From: CAYMEV01 sp964389675 [NCBI: uncultured Candidatus Sumerlaeota bacterium]
GTDB taxonomy: Bacteria > CAYMEV01
Assembly: GCA_964389675.1 (NCBI GenBank)
Contig: CAYMEV010000013.1
Coordinates: 1-64,000 of the forward strand
Length of the DNA stretch: 64,000 nucleotides
Direction of reading: 5' to 3'
Part shown: in pieces, positions 32,849 through 41,439 of the stretch
Numbering within the stretch: the stretch's first letter is position 1
Layout of the letters: every line of letters begins with the position of its first letter
Translations under genes and position numbers: made by a program
Notes under the pieces: generated by a model
The model's database searches: none
Told to the model about the DNA's origin: nothing
Seen by the model: the letters and a program-made list of their open reading frames with translations, nothing else

Positions 32849-33221
32849 ATTTCATTCTTAGGTCATATAGAATGTCACCGAGTATCTTCTCCTCATTTTC
32901 ATCAAGATTGCCCTTTGTTTTCTTCTGAATCAGCTCCATCAGATCTATGATGTATTTGGCAGAAGGAATATCCTTTTCAATCTTCTTTGTTACAGGGTTT
33001 TCTATTAATCCGAGAGAAAAAAACGCCTGAGTTGCAAGAGAAAGAATATACCTGTCAAATGATACCTCATAGGCTTCTTCTTTAGGGGGCTGTTCACTTT
33101 TTTTCTTTTCTTCTTCAGCCTGTTCTTTTTTATCAGGTTTATCTGCGGGTTTATCTCCGGTTTCTTCAGAATTGGCTTTTCTTTTATCTACTATCTTGAA
33201 TTCCTCTTCAGTTCTGCCCAT
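32826..33221 (-). CDS. DUF1844 protein
   Basis: I start at ATG 33221 (131 aa), with GGAGG 5 bases upstream; the frame reaches 33239. The first ~65 residues are extremely charged and Lys/Glu/Pro-rich, and probably disordered. The rest is the DUF1844 helical domain (ILSLATQAFFSLGLIENPVTKK ... DIPSAKYIIDLMELIQKKTKGNL). The domain is common in Deltaproteobacteria and Acidobacteria-like groups and has no known function. It is the first gene of the eight-gene minus-strand operon. Confidence 0.85.
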   Translation of the reverse strand: MGRTEEEFKIVDKRKANSEETGDKPADKPDKKEQAEEEKKKSEQPPKEEAYEVSFDRYILSLATQAFFSLGLIENPVTKKIEKDIPSAKYIIDLMELIQKKTKGNLDENEEKILGDILYDLRMKYVQTIKK

Positions 33222-33311
33222 AAAAACCTCCATTACCAATTAAGATTTACTTTTGTCTTCAAAGTGAGATTAAATCATAACAGCTATAATATCCCACAAT
33301 TACAAATACTA

Positions 33312-33340
33312 ATAATATTTTATTAATACGACGCGGTCAA
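33312..33340 (-). promoter_or_regulatory. Promoter of the DUF1844-to-QueE operon
   Basis: On the minus strand TTGACC (33340-33335), a 17-base spacer and TATTAT (33317-33312) give a strong match. The leader to the ATG at 33221 would be ~85 bases. Confidence 0.65.
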
Positions 33341-33364
33341 GTAAAAGTATAAAAAAATCTTAGC

Positions 33365-33392
33365 TTTACAAATCTGGCATAAATGGTAGATT
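33365..33392 (+). promoter_or_regulatory. Candidate hutI promoter
   Basis: TTTACA (33365-33370), 16 bases and TAGATT (33387-33392), about 40 bases before ATG 33431. Together with the operon promoter on the other strand this explains the 209-base gap 33222-33430. Confidence 0.4.
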
Positions 33393-33430
33393 ATTGGATA
33401 ATAATTATTCATGCAAAAATGAGGTGATTT

Positions 33431-34657
33431 ATGATAACACTTATTTATAACCCAAAACAGATAGCCACTCCTTTTGATATCTATCCGGCAAGGGGTTCAG
33501 GCCTCTCAAGGCTGAGGATAATAGAGGACTGCCATATACTGATAGAAAATGACAGGATAAAGAGCTTTATAAAAAAGAATGAAAGCCTTCCCCCTGTGAT
33601 TGACAGCTTTATAAACTGTACCGGAAAAACGGTAATTCCAGGCTTGATAGATTCGCATACCCATCTTGTCTGGGGAGGGTACAGGGAAGATGAATTTGAA
33701 ATGAGGGCAACCGGGGTCCCATATGAACAGATAGCAAGATCGGGAGGAGGTATTGCAAACACTGTCAGAAAAACAAGGAAAGCAAGTTTTGAGGATCTGC
33801 TTAAAGATTCCGCAAAGAGGATGGAGAGGGTCATCAGGAACGGCACGACATCCATTGAGATAAAAAGCGGATACGGGCTGAGTTTTGAAGATGAGGTAAA
33901 GATGCTTAATGTTATAAAACAGCTTAAGAAGCATTTTCCGGCAACAATCAGGGCTACATTCCTTGGAGCCCACGATATACCCGTGGAATACAGGAAGGAC
34001 AGAGAAGGATATATCAGGAAAATTATGGATGAAATGCTTCCATATGTTCAGGAGAATGAGCTCGCAGACTTTGTGGATGTGTTCTGTGATACAATTGCAT
34101 TCTCCTATGATGAAACTGAAAGGATTATCAGGAGAGCGGCAGAACTTGGGCTGAAAATAAGGCTTCATGCGGATGAGATTGATAATACGATGGGTGCTGA
34201 ACTGGCAGTCAGATACGGAGCAAAAAGCGCAGACCACCTTATAAAGATTTCAGATAGCGGGATAAAAGCTGTTTCAGGTTCAGATACGGCTGCTGCACTT
34301 CTGCCTGGAACCTCATTTTATCTGAAAAAGCCCTTTGCCCCTGCAAGGAAGCTTATTGAAGAAAACTGTATCGTGACCATATCCACTGACCTGAATCCTG
34401 GAAGCAGTGTACTGGAGAGGATGCCGATGGCAATGTTCCTTGGAGTATGGGGATATGGCATGAATATAAATGAGGTTTATAATGCTGCAACTGTCAATGC
34501 CGCCTACTCACTGGATATATCACCGGAAAGGGGATGCATTGATGAGGGCAAGAAGGCTGACCTTCTTATTCTGGACTGTGACAACTACAAGCATCTGATA
34601 TACAACTACTCAGCCAATCTTGTCGAAAAGGTCATGATAAACGGAGTATTATTCTAA
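33431..34657 (+). CDS. hutI: Imidazolonepropionase
   Basis: This 408-aa amidohydrolase opens the imidazolone ring in histidine breakdown. Visible: metal-binding DSHTHLVWGG (~76-85), substrate loop RSGGGIANTVRKTR, SIEIKSGYGLS, FLGAHDIP with the third His, LHADEIDNTMGAELAV, and STDLNPGSS with the metal-binding Asp. Length is normal. GAGGTG lies before the ATG. The other hut genes (hutH, hutU, a formimidoylglutamate enzyme) are not in this window, so the pathway must be completed elsewhere or the gene works alone. The neighbouring PepD can release histidine from dipeptides. Confidence 0.95.
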   Translation: MITLIYNPKQIATPFDIYPARGSGLSRLRIIEDCHILIENDRIKSFIKKNESLPPVIDSFINCTGKTVIPGLIDSHTHLVWGGYREDEFEMRATGVPYEQIARSGGGIANTVRKTRKASFEDLLKDSAKRMERVIRNGTTSIEIKSGYGLSFEDEVKMLNVIKQLKKHFPATIRATFLGAHDIPVEYRKDREGYIRKIMDEMLPYVQENELADFVDVFCDTIAFSYDETERIIRRAAELGLKIRLHADEIDNTMGAELAVRYGAKSADHLIKISDSGIKAVSGSDTAAALLPGTSFYLKKPFAPARKLIEENCIVTISTDLNPGSSVLERMPMAMFLGVWGYGMNINEVYNAATVNAAYSLDISPERGCIDEGKKADLLILDCDNYKHLIYNYSANLVEKVMINGVLF

Positions 34658-34690
34658 CCCAAGATCCAGCAAAGGTTGTCAGCAGAAGGA

Positions 34691-35026
34691 TCAGTTTCTC
34701 AGATACCTGATCCCTTCCGGGGTATAAACCTCATAGTAATTGTTCCAAAGCCTTGATGAAATAAATACCGGATTGGAAAACAGTGAATCAAACTGGGTTT
34801 CCATAAGGTATTTTTTATGTATATATACGATAAAGACATCATCAGGCCCCGGCGAGATATACAGCTTAAATGATTTATCAGTTTCAGAAACAGCTGCTAC
34901 TGAGCCGTAAAAGCAGCATTTATCCAGGGGCTGAAGACACCTGTCATAGGTAAATATTATACCTGCTGTGGACAGAAATACAGGGAAAAAGGCAATTATG
35001 ACAAGAATTGCTAATTTTCTTTCCAA
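34691..35026 (-). CDS. Hypothetical secreted or membrane-anchored protein
   Basis: This 111-aa protein has an N-terminal hydrophobic segment (KLAILVIIAFFPVFLSTAGIIF) that could be a signal or anchor. A small beta-rich domain follows, with two close cysteines (RCLQPLDKCC) and the segment FKLYISPGPDDVFIVYIHKKYL. No family is recognised. It overlaps the PLD-like gene by 16 bases, so the two are probably co-expressed and both exported. Confidence 0.6.
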   Translation of the reverse strand: MERKLAILVIIAFFPVFLSTAGIIFTYDRCLQPLDKCCFYGSVAAVSETDKSFKLYISPGPDDVFIVYIHKKYLMETQFDSLFSNPVFISSRLWNNYYEVYTPEGIRYLRN

Positions 35027-35541
35027 AGCCTTTCAAATTCCTCCATGTATTCCTCGATCACATGACAGGACTTCAGAATAAGTATATTCTCATAATTCTT
35101 TGCTATTGCTGAGGCTGTCCAGTTAAGGGAACCTGTTATGAGTATTTTGCCGTCAATAATTGCAAACTTATTGTGCATTATCCCATCCCAGTCATTGGGG
35201 TTTTCAGCTTTCAGACCTGTAACTGTTTTTACTTTGATACCGTTAGCCATCAGGAAACCGCCCTTTGCATACTGGTTGTTCTCATTGCTTTTATGATCCA
35301 GTATTACCCTTATATTAACCCCTCTCTTCTTTGCATTGATCAGTGAATATGCCAGTTTGCGGTTTGTGAATGTATACATGCAGACAGATATGCTTTCTTC
35401 AGCATTGTCCAGCTCATCTATTACAGATTCCAGAAGCTCCAGGGAGGGTGAGAAAAAAGCCCTTATTTCACATGAATGGGAAGAATAACAGGATATTATT
35501 AAAATCAGAAGAAAAATTATAGATATCTTACTATTCTCCAT
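35011..35541 (-). CDS. Phospholipase D-like lipoprotein
   Basis: I choose ATG 35541 (176 aa), because it gives a clean lipoprotein signal (ISIIFLLILIISC, lipobox I-I-S-C); the open frame runs to 35643 and no start has a good ribosome site. One HKD motif is visible (MHNKFAIIDGKILITGSLNW), as in Nuc-type nucleases and bacterial cardiolipin-processing enzymes that act as homodimers. Other PLD features are AEESISVCMYTFTNRKL and GVNIRVILDHK. It probably works on nucleic acids or phospholipids in the periplasm. It is transcribed divergently from the Nudix gene. Confidence 0.8.
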   Translation of the reverse strand: MENSKISIIFLLILIISCYSSHSCEIRAFFSPSLELLESVIDELDNAEESISVCMYTFTNRKLAYSLINAKKRGVNIRVILDHKSNENNQYAKGGFLMANGIKVKTVTGLKAENPNDWDGIMHNKFAIIDGKILITGSLNWTASAIAKNYENILILKSCHVIEEYMEEFERLWKEN

Positions 35542-35662
35542 TCTAATTAGCTTAGATATATTGCACTGATTGTCAAAGATATTTTTCATGGACAAGATTG
35601 TTTTTTTATTTATCATCTGTTTATCATAAATTTTCGCTATCATCTGAAAGGAGGCGCATAAA

Positions 35663-36109
35663 ATGAGAGTCAGAGTAAGTGCAGTTTATGAAAATGACGG
35701 TAAAATACTATGCATGAAGTATATCTACGGAGGGAAAGAAGTGTACGGCATTCCCGGCGGAGGTGTGGATAAGGACGTATCTGTCCTTAATTCGCTCAAT
35801 GACGAGTGGAAGAATGAACTCGGAGTCAAGATAGAAGCAGATGATATAATTTTTGTGGGCGAAGCGCAATCAACGAAGAGGCACCCTCAGACCATACATA
35901 TAGTTTTTTTAGCTACTGAGATACACGGAAACCCTAAAATCAGGCCGGAGAATACCCATTCCATTGAAACAGCCTGGCTTGATATTGATGATATAAAGAA
36001 AAAGTACCTTTATCCCGATATAGGAGAATATCTGTATCAATATTTCAGGGGAAACAGGAAAAAGGCAGTTCCCTTCATACAAAACTGCATGGAAAGGGGT
36101 TTCTTTTAA
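35663..36109 (+). CDS. Nudix-fold protein with a degenerate Nudix box
   Basis: This 148-aa protein aligns with Nudix hydrolases: an N-terminal strand RVRVSAVYENDGKILCMKY, EVYGIPGGGVDKD at the box start and WLDIDDIKKKY near the end. The box G-x5-E-x7-R-E-U-x-E-E-x-G-U reads G-VDKDV-S-VLNSLND-EWKNELGV, so only some of the metal-binding glutamates remain: the Arg and one Glu of REUxEE are changed. Activity on nucleoside diphosphate derivatives is therefore doubtful; it may bind a nucleotide. GAAAGGAGG precedes the ATG. pepD follows 35 bases later on the same strand. Confidence 0.8.
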   Translation: MRVRVSAVYENDGKILCMKYIYGGKEVYGIPGGGVDKDVSVLNSLNDEWKNELGVKIEADDIIFVGEAQSTKRHPQTIHIVFLATEIHGNPKIRPENTHSIETAWLDIDDIKKKYLYPDIGEYLYQYFRGNRKKAVPFIQNCMERGFF

Positions 36110-36144
36110 TATGAGAATAATAATCAAAGGAGGAAAATATAAAA

Positions 36145-37593
36145 ATGTGTCAAATCTGCTCACTTAAACCAGAAAGGCTATGGTTTTATTTTAATGAAAT
36201 ATCAAAGATCCCAAGAACATCTCTTGATGAAAAGAGGGTAATTGACTATATTGCAGAGGTCGCTGAAGGTCTGCAACTCGAGAACAAGATAGATTCTGTA
36301 AATAATCTTATAGTTTATAAGAAGGCTTCCAAAGAAAGCAGAAGCGGAAAGATCCTTACTCTTCAGAGCCATGTTGATATGGTTGGAGTAAAAAACTCAG
36401 ATTCAAAGCATGATTTCAGCAGTGACCCGATCGATATATTTTACGAGGATGGATATGTAAAGGCAAAAGGTACTACACTTGGAGCTGACAATGGTATTGG
36501 CGTAGCTCTAATGATGGCACTGATGGAAGAGGATTTTGAAAATACTGACCTGGAATTCCTGTTTACAATAAATGAAGAATCAGGTATGACAGGTGCAAGG
36601 AATCTTAAGGAAGATTTTGTCAGGGGAAGAATGCTTCTAAACCTTGATTCTGAAGAATGGGGGTATATATATGTATCATGTGCCGGGGCTTCAGATTCTG
36701 TAATCAGTTTTCCAAAGGGTGAGTATATATCATTCAGCGGGTTTATCCCTGTTGCAGTATCTGTTGATAACCTTCTTGGAGGACATTCAGGAATAGAGAT
36801 CCATTCAGGGAAAAGGAATTCAAACAAACTTCTGGCAAGAATTTTAAGGGCCATATCAAAAGAAACGAAAATATCTGTCTCAGATTTTACAGGAGGGACA
36901 AAAAGAAATGCAATTCCATCATCAGCAAGAGCTGTAATACTGATAAAAGAAGATGCATACAATAAGGCAGAAGAAGTATGCAGGGACTGCCTGAGCATTT
37001 TCAGAACAGAATTCGGAGATATTGAAAAGAACTTCAATATTGATATCACCATACTCGATTCTGAGGGTGTGAAGGGTATGTCCATTGAAAGATCAGATGA
37101 GCTTATCAGGCTTCTTATGGCTCTGCCAAATGGTGTTATTGCAATGAGCCCAAGCATTGAAGGGCTTGTCGAGACATCTACGAACCTTGGAGTCGTTGAA
37201 TCCAGGGAAGATGCTTTCATTATCCGTATGCTGAGCAGGTCATCCATCGATACATCTGTTGATGAGCTTAATGACCGGATCAACATTATATCAGGGCTGT
37301 GCGGTGCAAAAGTTGAGCTTTCACCAGGATATCCGGGCTGGAAACCGAATTTAAAATCCGAACTGCTTAACAGGGCAAAAGAAGCCTATAAATCCATGTA
37401 TGGGAAATATCCTGAAATACAGGCAATACATGCAGGACTTGAAACAGCCATAATAGGCAAGAAATTTGATAATATGGATATGATCTCAATAGGGCCGAAC
37501 CTCTATCATCCTCATTCACCTGATGAAAAGGTCTGCGTTGAGACTGTTGAAAAACTCTTTGATTTTGCGAAAAAAATAATTAATTCACTTTAA
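36145..37593 (+). CDS. pepD: Aminoacyl-histidine dipeptidase (PepD, M20C)
   Basis: This 482-aa cytosolic dipeptidase has the M20C metal motifs: HVDMVG (~76), GTTLGADNGIGVA with the bridging Asp, INEESGMTGA with the catalytic Glu pair, NLDSEE, and a late histidine in YHPHSPDEK. PepD cuts Xaa-His and other dipeptides. Length fits the family (~485). AAAGGAGG lies before the ATG. It ends the plus-strand pair with the Nudix gene and is followed by a hairpin at 37607. With hutI and the M42 peptidase it supports amino-acid use. Confidence 0.95.
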   Translation: MCQICSLKPERLWFYFNEISKIPRTSLDEKRVIDYIAEVAEGLQLENKIDSVNNLIVYKKASKESRSGKILTLQSHVDMVGVKNSDSKHDFSSDPIDIFYEDGYVKAKGTTLGADNGIGVALMMALMEEDFENTDLEFLFTINEESGMTGARNLKEDFVRGRMLLNLDSEEWGYIYVSCAGASDSVISFPKGEYISFSGFIPVAVSVDNLLGGHSGIEIHSGKRNSNKLLARILRAISKETKISVSDFTGGTKRNAIPSSARAVILIKEDAYNKAEEVCRDCLSIFRTEFGDIEKNFNIDITILDSEGVKGMSIERSDELIRLLMALPNGVIAMSPSIEGLVETSTNLGVVESREDAFIIRMLSRSSIDTSVDELNDRINIISGLCGAKVELSPGYPGWKPNLKSELLNRAKEAYKSMYGKYPEIQAIHAGLETAIIGKKFDNMDMISIGPNLYHPHSPDEKVCVETVEKLFDFAKKIINSL

Positions 37594-37606
37594 GAAAAAG
37601 CATGCA

Positions 37607-37648
37607 CAGGGGCTGTGCGGGATAAAGCCGGCACAGCCCCTGCTTTTC
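37607..37648 (+). terminator. Hairpin terminator after pepD
   Basis: CAGGGGCTGTGC (37607-37618) pairs with GCACAGCCCCTG (37631-37642), with extra pairs inside, and is followed by CTTTTCCCC. The T-run is short, so efficiency is uncertain. It lies between the convergent pepD and sulfatase genes and could serve both. Confidence 0.75.
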
Positions 37649-37749
37649 CCCTTCGATTATGACACAGTAATCAAGTAAGGCCTGGTTTTCCAGCCTTCTT
37701 TCAGTAATTTATATATCCTGTTATGACAGGCCTGTCAGGAATTCATGTT

Positions 37750-39261
37750 TTAATCAATGTATCCAAGGGACCTCAGGGCATCCAGTGAGTCTTCCCGGCA
37801 ATTATCTGACCTTTCATCTGAAATGAATTCAGCTGAAATATTATCATAAAATATTTGAAGCCTTTTTGTCCTTTTATCAATAAAACCTGAATAGAGTTTG
37901 ACCGAATCTGGATAATCCTGTGCGATATTGTTTGTTTCTGCCGGGTCCTGCTTTATATTGTAAAAGAGAGGTACATTATCCTGGAAGTCAATAATAAGCT
38001 TGTAATCGCCTTGTGTAAAGCTTCGTTTGGTACCTCCGTAAAGGACACCTTCCTGAAAAACATCAAGGCTGATGTTCTTATCTTCCAATAAGCACATAAG
38101 GCTTGTTCCCTCAAAGCATGAGGAATCCGGGTACTTAACAGATGCAATATCAAGGACAGTAGGAAGGATATCGATTGTCCGGACATTGTTTTCTATTCTG
38201 CAATGAGGCAGAACTCCGGGGTATGAAAGTATCAGAGGGATATGTGTGACCTCAGCATGCAGGCTGTGCCCGTGTTCTAAAAGACCGTGATCCATGAATT
38301 CCTCACCATGGTCAGATGCAAGTATTATCAGAGAGTCCTGCAGCCCTGCATAATTCTTTATATAGCTTATTATTTTGCCGACTATTGAATCAGCTGCCCT
38401 TATTTCACCGTCATATAATGCTGATGCTTCAGAGATGACGTCAGAGCATGGATTTGCGGGCATATACCTTTCAGGGGGGCAATAGGGCATGTGCGGCGTA
38501 AGTATATGTATCCAGGCAAAGACAGGGCGGTTTCCATTATCCTTAAGCCAGCCACCGAATTCTTCTGCAAGCAGTGTGTCAACCCTGAATGCCTCGTTAG
38601 TAAAATCCCATGACTGGGGAAAGACATCTTCTTTGTTTTTCCTCTTTTGGATCCTGTCAGCAGAAACGGGATAAAAATAGCTGGTAAAACCCTTCCCATA
38701 GCTTATGTTCTGGTTCAATGCAGGCTGGTTGACAAATGCTGCGGTCATGTAGCCGGATTCACTCAGTATCTGCGCCAGGGTTGGAACCGTATCCGGTATT
38801 CTTCTTCTGAGTTCCTCCCGTTTTTCACGAGGAGCATATATTTTGCCGCCTTCAGATGGTTTTTCAATCAGGCCTAACTGGCGCGGGTACATTGAGGTCA
38901 AAATGGACCCAATGCTGGGCCTTGTCCAGCTGGCAACGCTCATTGCCCTGCTGAAGAGAATTCCATCCTGAGCAATACTGTCGATTGCAGGGGTCTGATG
39001 AGATTGGTACCCGTAACATGATAATCTGTCAGCCCTTAGTGTATCAACGATTATAAGAAATATGTTTTTGGGCTTATTTTTATGATTAATAGAAAAGTCT
39101 AATTCATCTCTCTGTATTTTCTCTGATTTTTTTTCCGGCCCGCAGGCGATAATGAAGATGCTAATTGATAAAAAAATGCAGACAAATAATGAAAGCCTTG
39201 ATTTATTTATTTGTTTATTAAAAGAATTGTTTATTTGAAAGACTTTTGCAGAAAAAAGCAT
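37750..39261 (-). CDS. Sulfatase-superfamily lipoprotein with a Thr-type active site
   Basis: The product is 503 aa. A hydrophobic stretch ends in the lipobox IIAC (Cys ~40), so it is probably a lipoprotein facing the periplasm. The alkaline-phosphatase/sulfatase fold is clear: FLIIVDTLRADRLSCYGY, then SWTRPSIGSILTSMYP, WIHILTPHMPYCPP, ASDHGEEFMDHG and HVTH-like metal residues near EVTHIPLIL. In true sulfatases the position read here as Thr in T-R-P-S is Cys or Ser (C/S-x-P-S-R) that becomes formylglycine. Thr is found in LtaS- and EptA-type transferases and in many sulfatase-like proteins, so no formylglycine is expected. It is the last gene of the envelope operon 42811-37750. Confidence 0.85.
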   Translation of the reverse strand: MLFSAKVFQINNSFNKQINKSRLSLFVCIFLSISIFIIACGPEKKSEKIQRDELDFSINHKNKPKNIFLIIVDTLRADRLSCYGYQSHQTPAIDSIAQDGILFSRAMSVASWTRPSIGSILTSMYPRQLGLIEKPSEGGKIYAPREKREELRRRIPDTVPTLAQILSESGYMTAAFVNQPALNQNISYGKGFTSYFYPVSADRIQKRKNKEDVFPQSWDFTNEAFRVDTLLAEEFGGWLKDNGNRPVFAWIHILTPHMPYCPPERYMPANPCSDVISEASALYDGEIRAADSIVGKIISYIKNYAGLQDSLIILASDHGEEFMDHGLLEHGHSLHAEVTHIPLILSYPGVLPHCRIENNVRTIDILPTVLDIASVKYPDSSCFEGTSLMCLLEDKNISLDVFQEGVLYGGTKRSFTQGDYKLIIDFQDNVPLFYNIKQDPAETNNIAQDYPDSVKLYSGFIDKRTKRLQIFYDNISAEFISDERSDNCREDSLDALRSLGYID

Positions 39262-39268
39262 ACAGAGT

Positions 39269-40732
39269 CTAATGCTTTCCCATCCAGATATTTCTCATAA
39301 TGGAATTCTTAATCAGTGAAAAAGTGCTGTTAAAGATGCTGGCTTTTTCAGGGAGGTCTCTTATTATACGATAGGCTCTCTTCGGGTTATAATAGAATCT
39401 CTGATACATCCTCTTGATTATCGGATTAAGGTCAATTCCGGTAATCTCCTGGTAAAAGGATTTTCCAGAAAAGAAAAGATACCTGTCGTCATATTCATAA
39501 TCAGGATTTATCTCTCTTGCCATATCATAGAGGTCTGTGCCAGGGAACGGAACTACCTGAAAGGCAGCCATTGCATGAAGATCTGATTTTAATGCAAAAT
39601 CAATAGTCATATTAATTTCTTCAATGGTTTCAGTAGGGAACCCGAGCATGAAAAAGCCCTGTGTAAAGATACCCCTTTTTGAAGTATAACTTATTATTTC
39701 CATCAGCTTGTCAAGCTTTGCATATTTATGGATAAGGTCCTGGATTCTGCGTGATCCTGTCTCCACAGCATATCTGATAAAATATGTACCTGCCTGTTTA
39801 AGCAGGTCAATATCATCAAAATCCAGCTGATCCCCTCTTAATCCATTAGGAAAGCCTATTGACAGAGACATTCTATTATCGATAATAAGCTGGCAGATCT
39901 TCCTCATCCTTTCTTTTGCAAGGTTGAATGCATCATCAAGTATATGCAATTCCCTTACGCCGTGATTTTCATATAGATCTGCTATTTCACTGAAAAAATT
40001 TTCAGCTGAGCGAACCCTTAAGGTTTTTCCGAACATTTTATGGCAATATGCGCATTGGTATGGACATCCTCTGCTAGAAAACAGCGGTACCGATCTGCTT
40101 TTCTTTCTGAAATAATTGGTGGGCCTTATCCTGCTGTTATTATAGGAATCTATATCAATTATATCCCACGCAGGGTGAGGAATAGAATCAAGGTTTTTTA
40201 TAAAGGCTGCTTTTTCCTTTATGCAGGTTTTGCCGTCCTTATTATAGGCAATCCCATCTATACTTTCAGTACTGCTGTTTGAGGTTAATGCATTCAAAAG
40301 CTCTGGAAATCGCTCTTCACCCTCTCCCATAAAGATAAAATCTGCTTTTGGGTTGTCTTTCAGTGCAAGCTCAGTTGATGCTGAGGCATAAGGTCCTCCT
40401 ATTACTACAGGAATACCAGGATCGCTTTCTTTCAGGCTGGATACAATGCTGCTGACTATATGCCTTTCACTTGTAAATGCTGAAATCCCTACTATATCGC
40501 TGTTAAGCCTTTTAATTTCGGCATGGGCTTTTGCAGGAGACATTGAATCTTTCTGCATATCAATTATATTGTATCTGTATTTTCCAGGATATTTATCCCT
40601 GAGTGATGATATAAGAAAAAGAATACCTATAGGCAATTCCAGCGTATGATTCGGTTCAGGCTTATAAGTCCTTATAAGAGTAAGATTAAGGGTGCCCTTT
40701 TTGCTGAGATCTGGATATTTTGCAGTGCTCAT
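39269..40732 (-). CDS. B12-binding-type radical SAM protein
   Basis: This 487-aa protein starts with a cobalamin-binding-like Rossmann region: LELPIGILFLISSLRDKY, DIVGISAFTSERH, IPVVIGGPYASAS, DFIFMGEGEERF. The DxHxxG motif is not obvious, so binding of B12 is unproven. The radical SAM core follows, with SRGCPYQCAYC (C-x3-C-x2-C), ELHILDDAFN and FFMLGFPTETIEEI, the pattern of BchE/HpnJ-like methylases, cyclases and oxidoreductases. It overlaps the stop of the gene before it (ATGA) and lies 7 bases before the sulfatase-like gene. The neighbouring Wzy-like gene suggests a glycan or lipid substrate in the envelope. Confidence 0.88.
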   Translation of the reverse strand: MSTAKYPDLSKKGTLNLTLIRTYKPEPNHTLELPIGILFLISSLRDKYPGKYRYNIIDMQKDSMSPAKAHAEIKRLNSDIVGISAFTSERHIVSSIVSSLKESDPGIPVVIGGPYASASTELALKDNPKADFIFMGEGEERFPELLNALTSNSSTESIDGIAYNKDGKTCIKEKAAFIKNLDSIPHPAWDIIDIDSYNNSRIRPTNYFRKKSRSVPLFSSRGCPYQCAYCHKMFGKTLRVRSAENFFSEIADLYENHGVRELHILDDAFNLAKERMRKICQLIIDNRMSLSIGFPNGLRGDQLDFDDIDLLKQAGTYFIRYAVETGSRRIQDLIHKYAKLDKLMEIISYTSKRGIFTQGFFMLGFPTETIEEINMTIDFALKSDLHAMAAFQVVPFPGTDLYDMAREINPDYEYDDRYLFFSGKSFYQEITGIDLNPIIKRMYQRFYYNPKRAYRIIRDLPEKASIFNSTFSLIKNSIMRNIWMGKH

Positions 40733-41439
40733 TTATATTTCTCCATTTTAAAAAAATCTATATCTTTAGGTTTCATGAATGAATCTATTTTCTTCTTCAT
40801 GATTGCCTTTTTATGAAGCTCTGGATACCTTACCAGTATGCTTTCAAAGATGCGGCCTGTATTTTCCCCCTTAAGAAGATCTTCAGGCCCTGTAAGATGA
40901 AAATTTATTGTCATTATTATTTGCTGGCCGTAGTATTTTGAAAGGTCAATGTTTATATTCCTTTCTATATATTTTGATTTTCTGCTGTAGGGAATATCAA
41001 TAATGTTCTGAAGCCTCTGCAGTTCATCAAAAATATGTACCCTGAAACTGTATGTAGGTTCTGAAGGGCCAATTTTGCGTTTTACCTGCTTGTTCTGCCT
41101 TATGAGAGTGTTGATGTATCCATCCTCCGGTACAGTGAATGATATGAAAAATGAGCTGTTGCGGTGCAGTTCAACAAATTTTCTGGTACCAACGGCAACA
41201 GTTTTATTGCCATTCAGTGCTATATTTGCCGGGAAAAGGTTTGCGGATACCGGGACAATGGTTTCTGCCTTTTTTATCCTGATCTGAGTATAATGGGATC
41301 TTACTGCTAAAATTCCCGAAATACAGATCAGGATCAGGACAGATCTTTTAAGGTCAGAGATCTTTGAAAGGTATATTGCTGATACAGCTAAAATGGCAAA
41401 CAAAGCACAATAGAGAATGCTATTCATAATAATCACCAT
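40729..41439 (-). CDS. Unrecognised membrane-anchored protein of the envelope operon
   Basis: Up to 236 aa, from ATG 41439 or ATG 41427. Both lie near the overlapped stop of the ligase-like gene, and neither has a strong ribosome site. Two hydrophobic segments near the N-terminus (~5-22, ~32-46) precede a beta-rich domain (~60-200; SFFISFTVPEDGYINTLI, TYSFRVHIFD, RNINIDLSKYYGQQIIMTI). That pattern resembles the carbohydrate-binding-like sandwich of membrane enzymes that handle polysaccharide. No motif allows a function. It overlaps the radical SAM gene by 4 bases. Confidence 0.65.
   Translation of the reverse strand: MVIIMNSILYCALFAILAVSAIYLSKISDLKRSVLILICISGILAVRSHYTQIRIKKAETIVPVSANLFPANIALNGNKTVAVGTRKFVELHRNSSFFISFTVPEDGYINTLIRQNKQVKRKIGPSEPTYSFRVHIFDELQRLQNIIDIPYSRKSKYIERNINIDLSKYYGQQIIMTINFHLTGPEDLLKGENTGRIFESILVRYPELHKKAIMKKKIDSFMKPKDIDFFKMEKYK

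Noticed and set aside
33506-34237. A 243-codon open frame on the minus strand inside hutI
   Set aside because: It lies wholly antisense to a clear imidazolonepropionase and shows no motif; such long shadow frames arise from the codon bias here.
36441-37286. A 281-codon open frame on the minus strand inside pepD
   Set aside because: Antisense to a well-supported M20C dipeptidase, Ser-rich with no domain pattern.
37750-39261. Sulfatase-like lipoprotein as a formylglycine enzyme matured by the neighbouring radical SAM protein
   Set aside because: The C/S-x-P-S-R motif is absent (T-R-P-S-I instead), and the radical SAM protein lacks the SPASM layout of anaerobic sulfatase-maturing enzymes.
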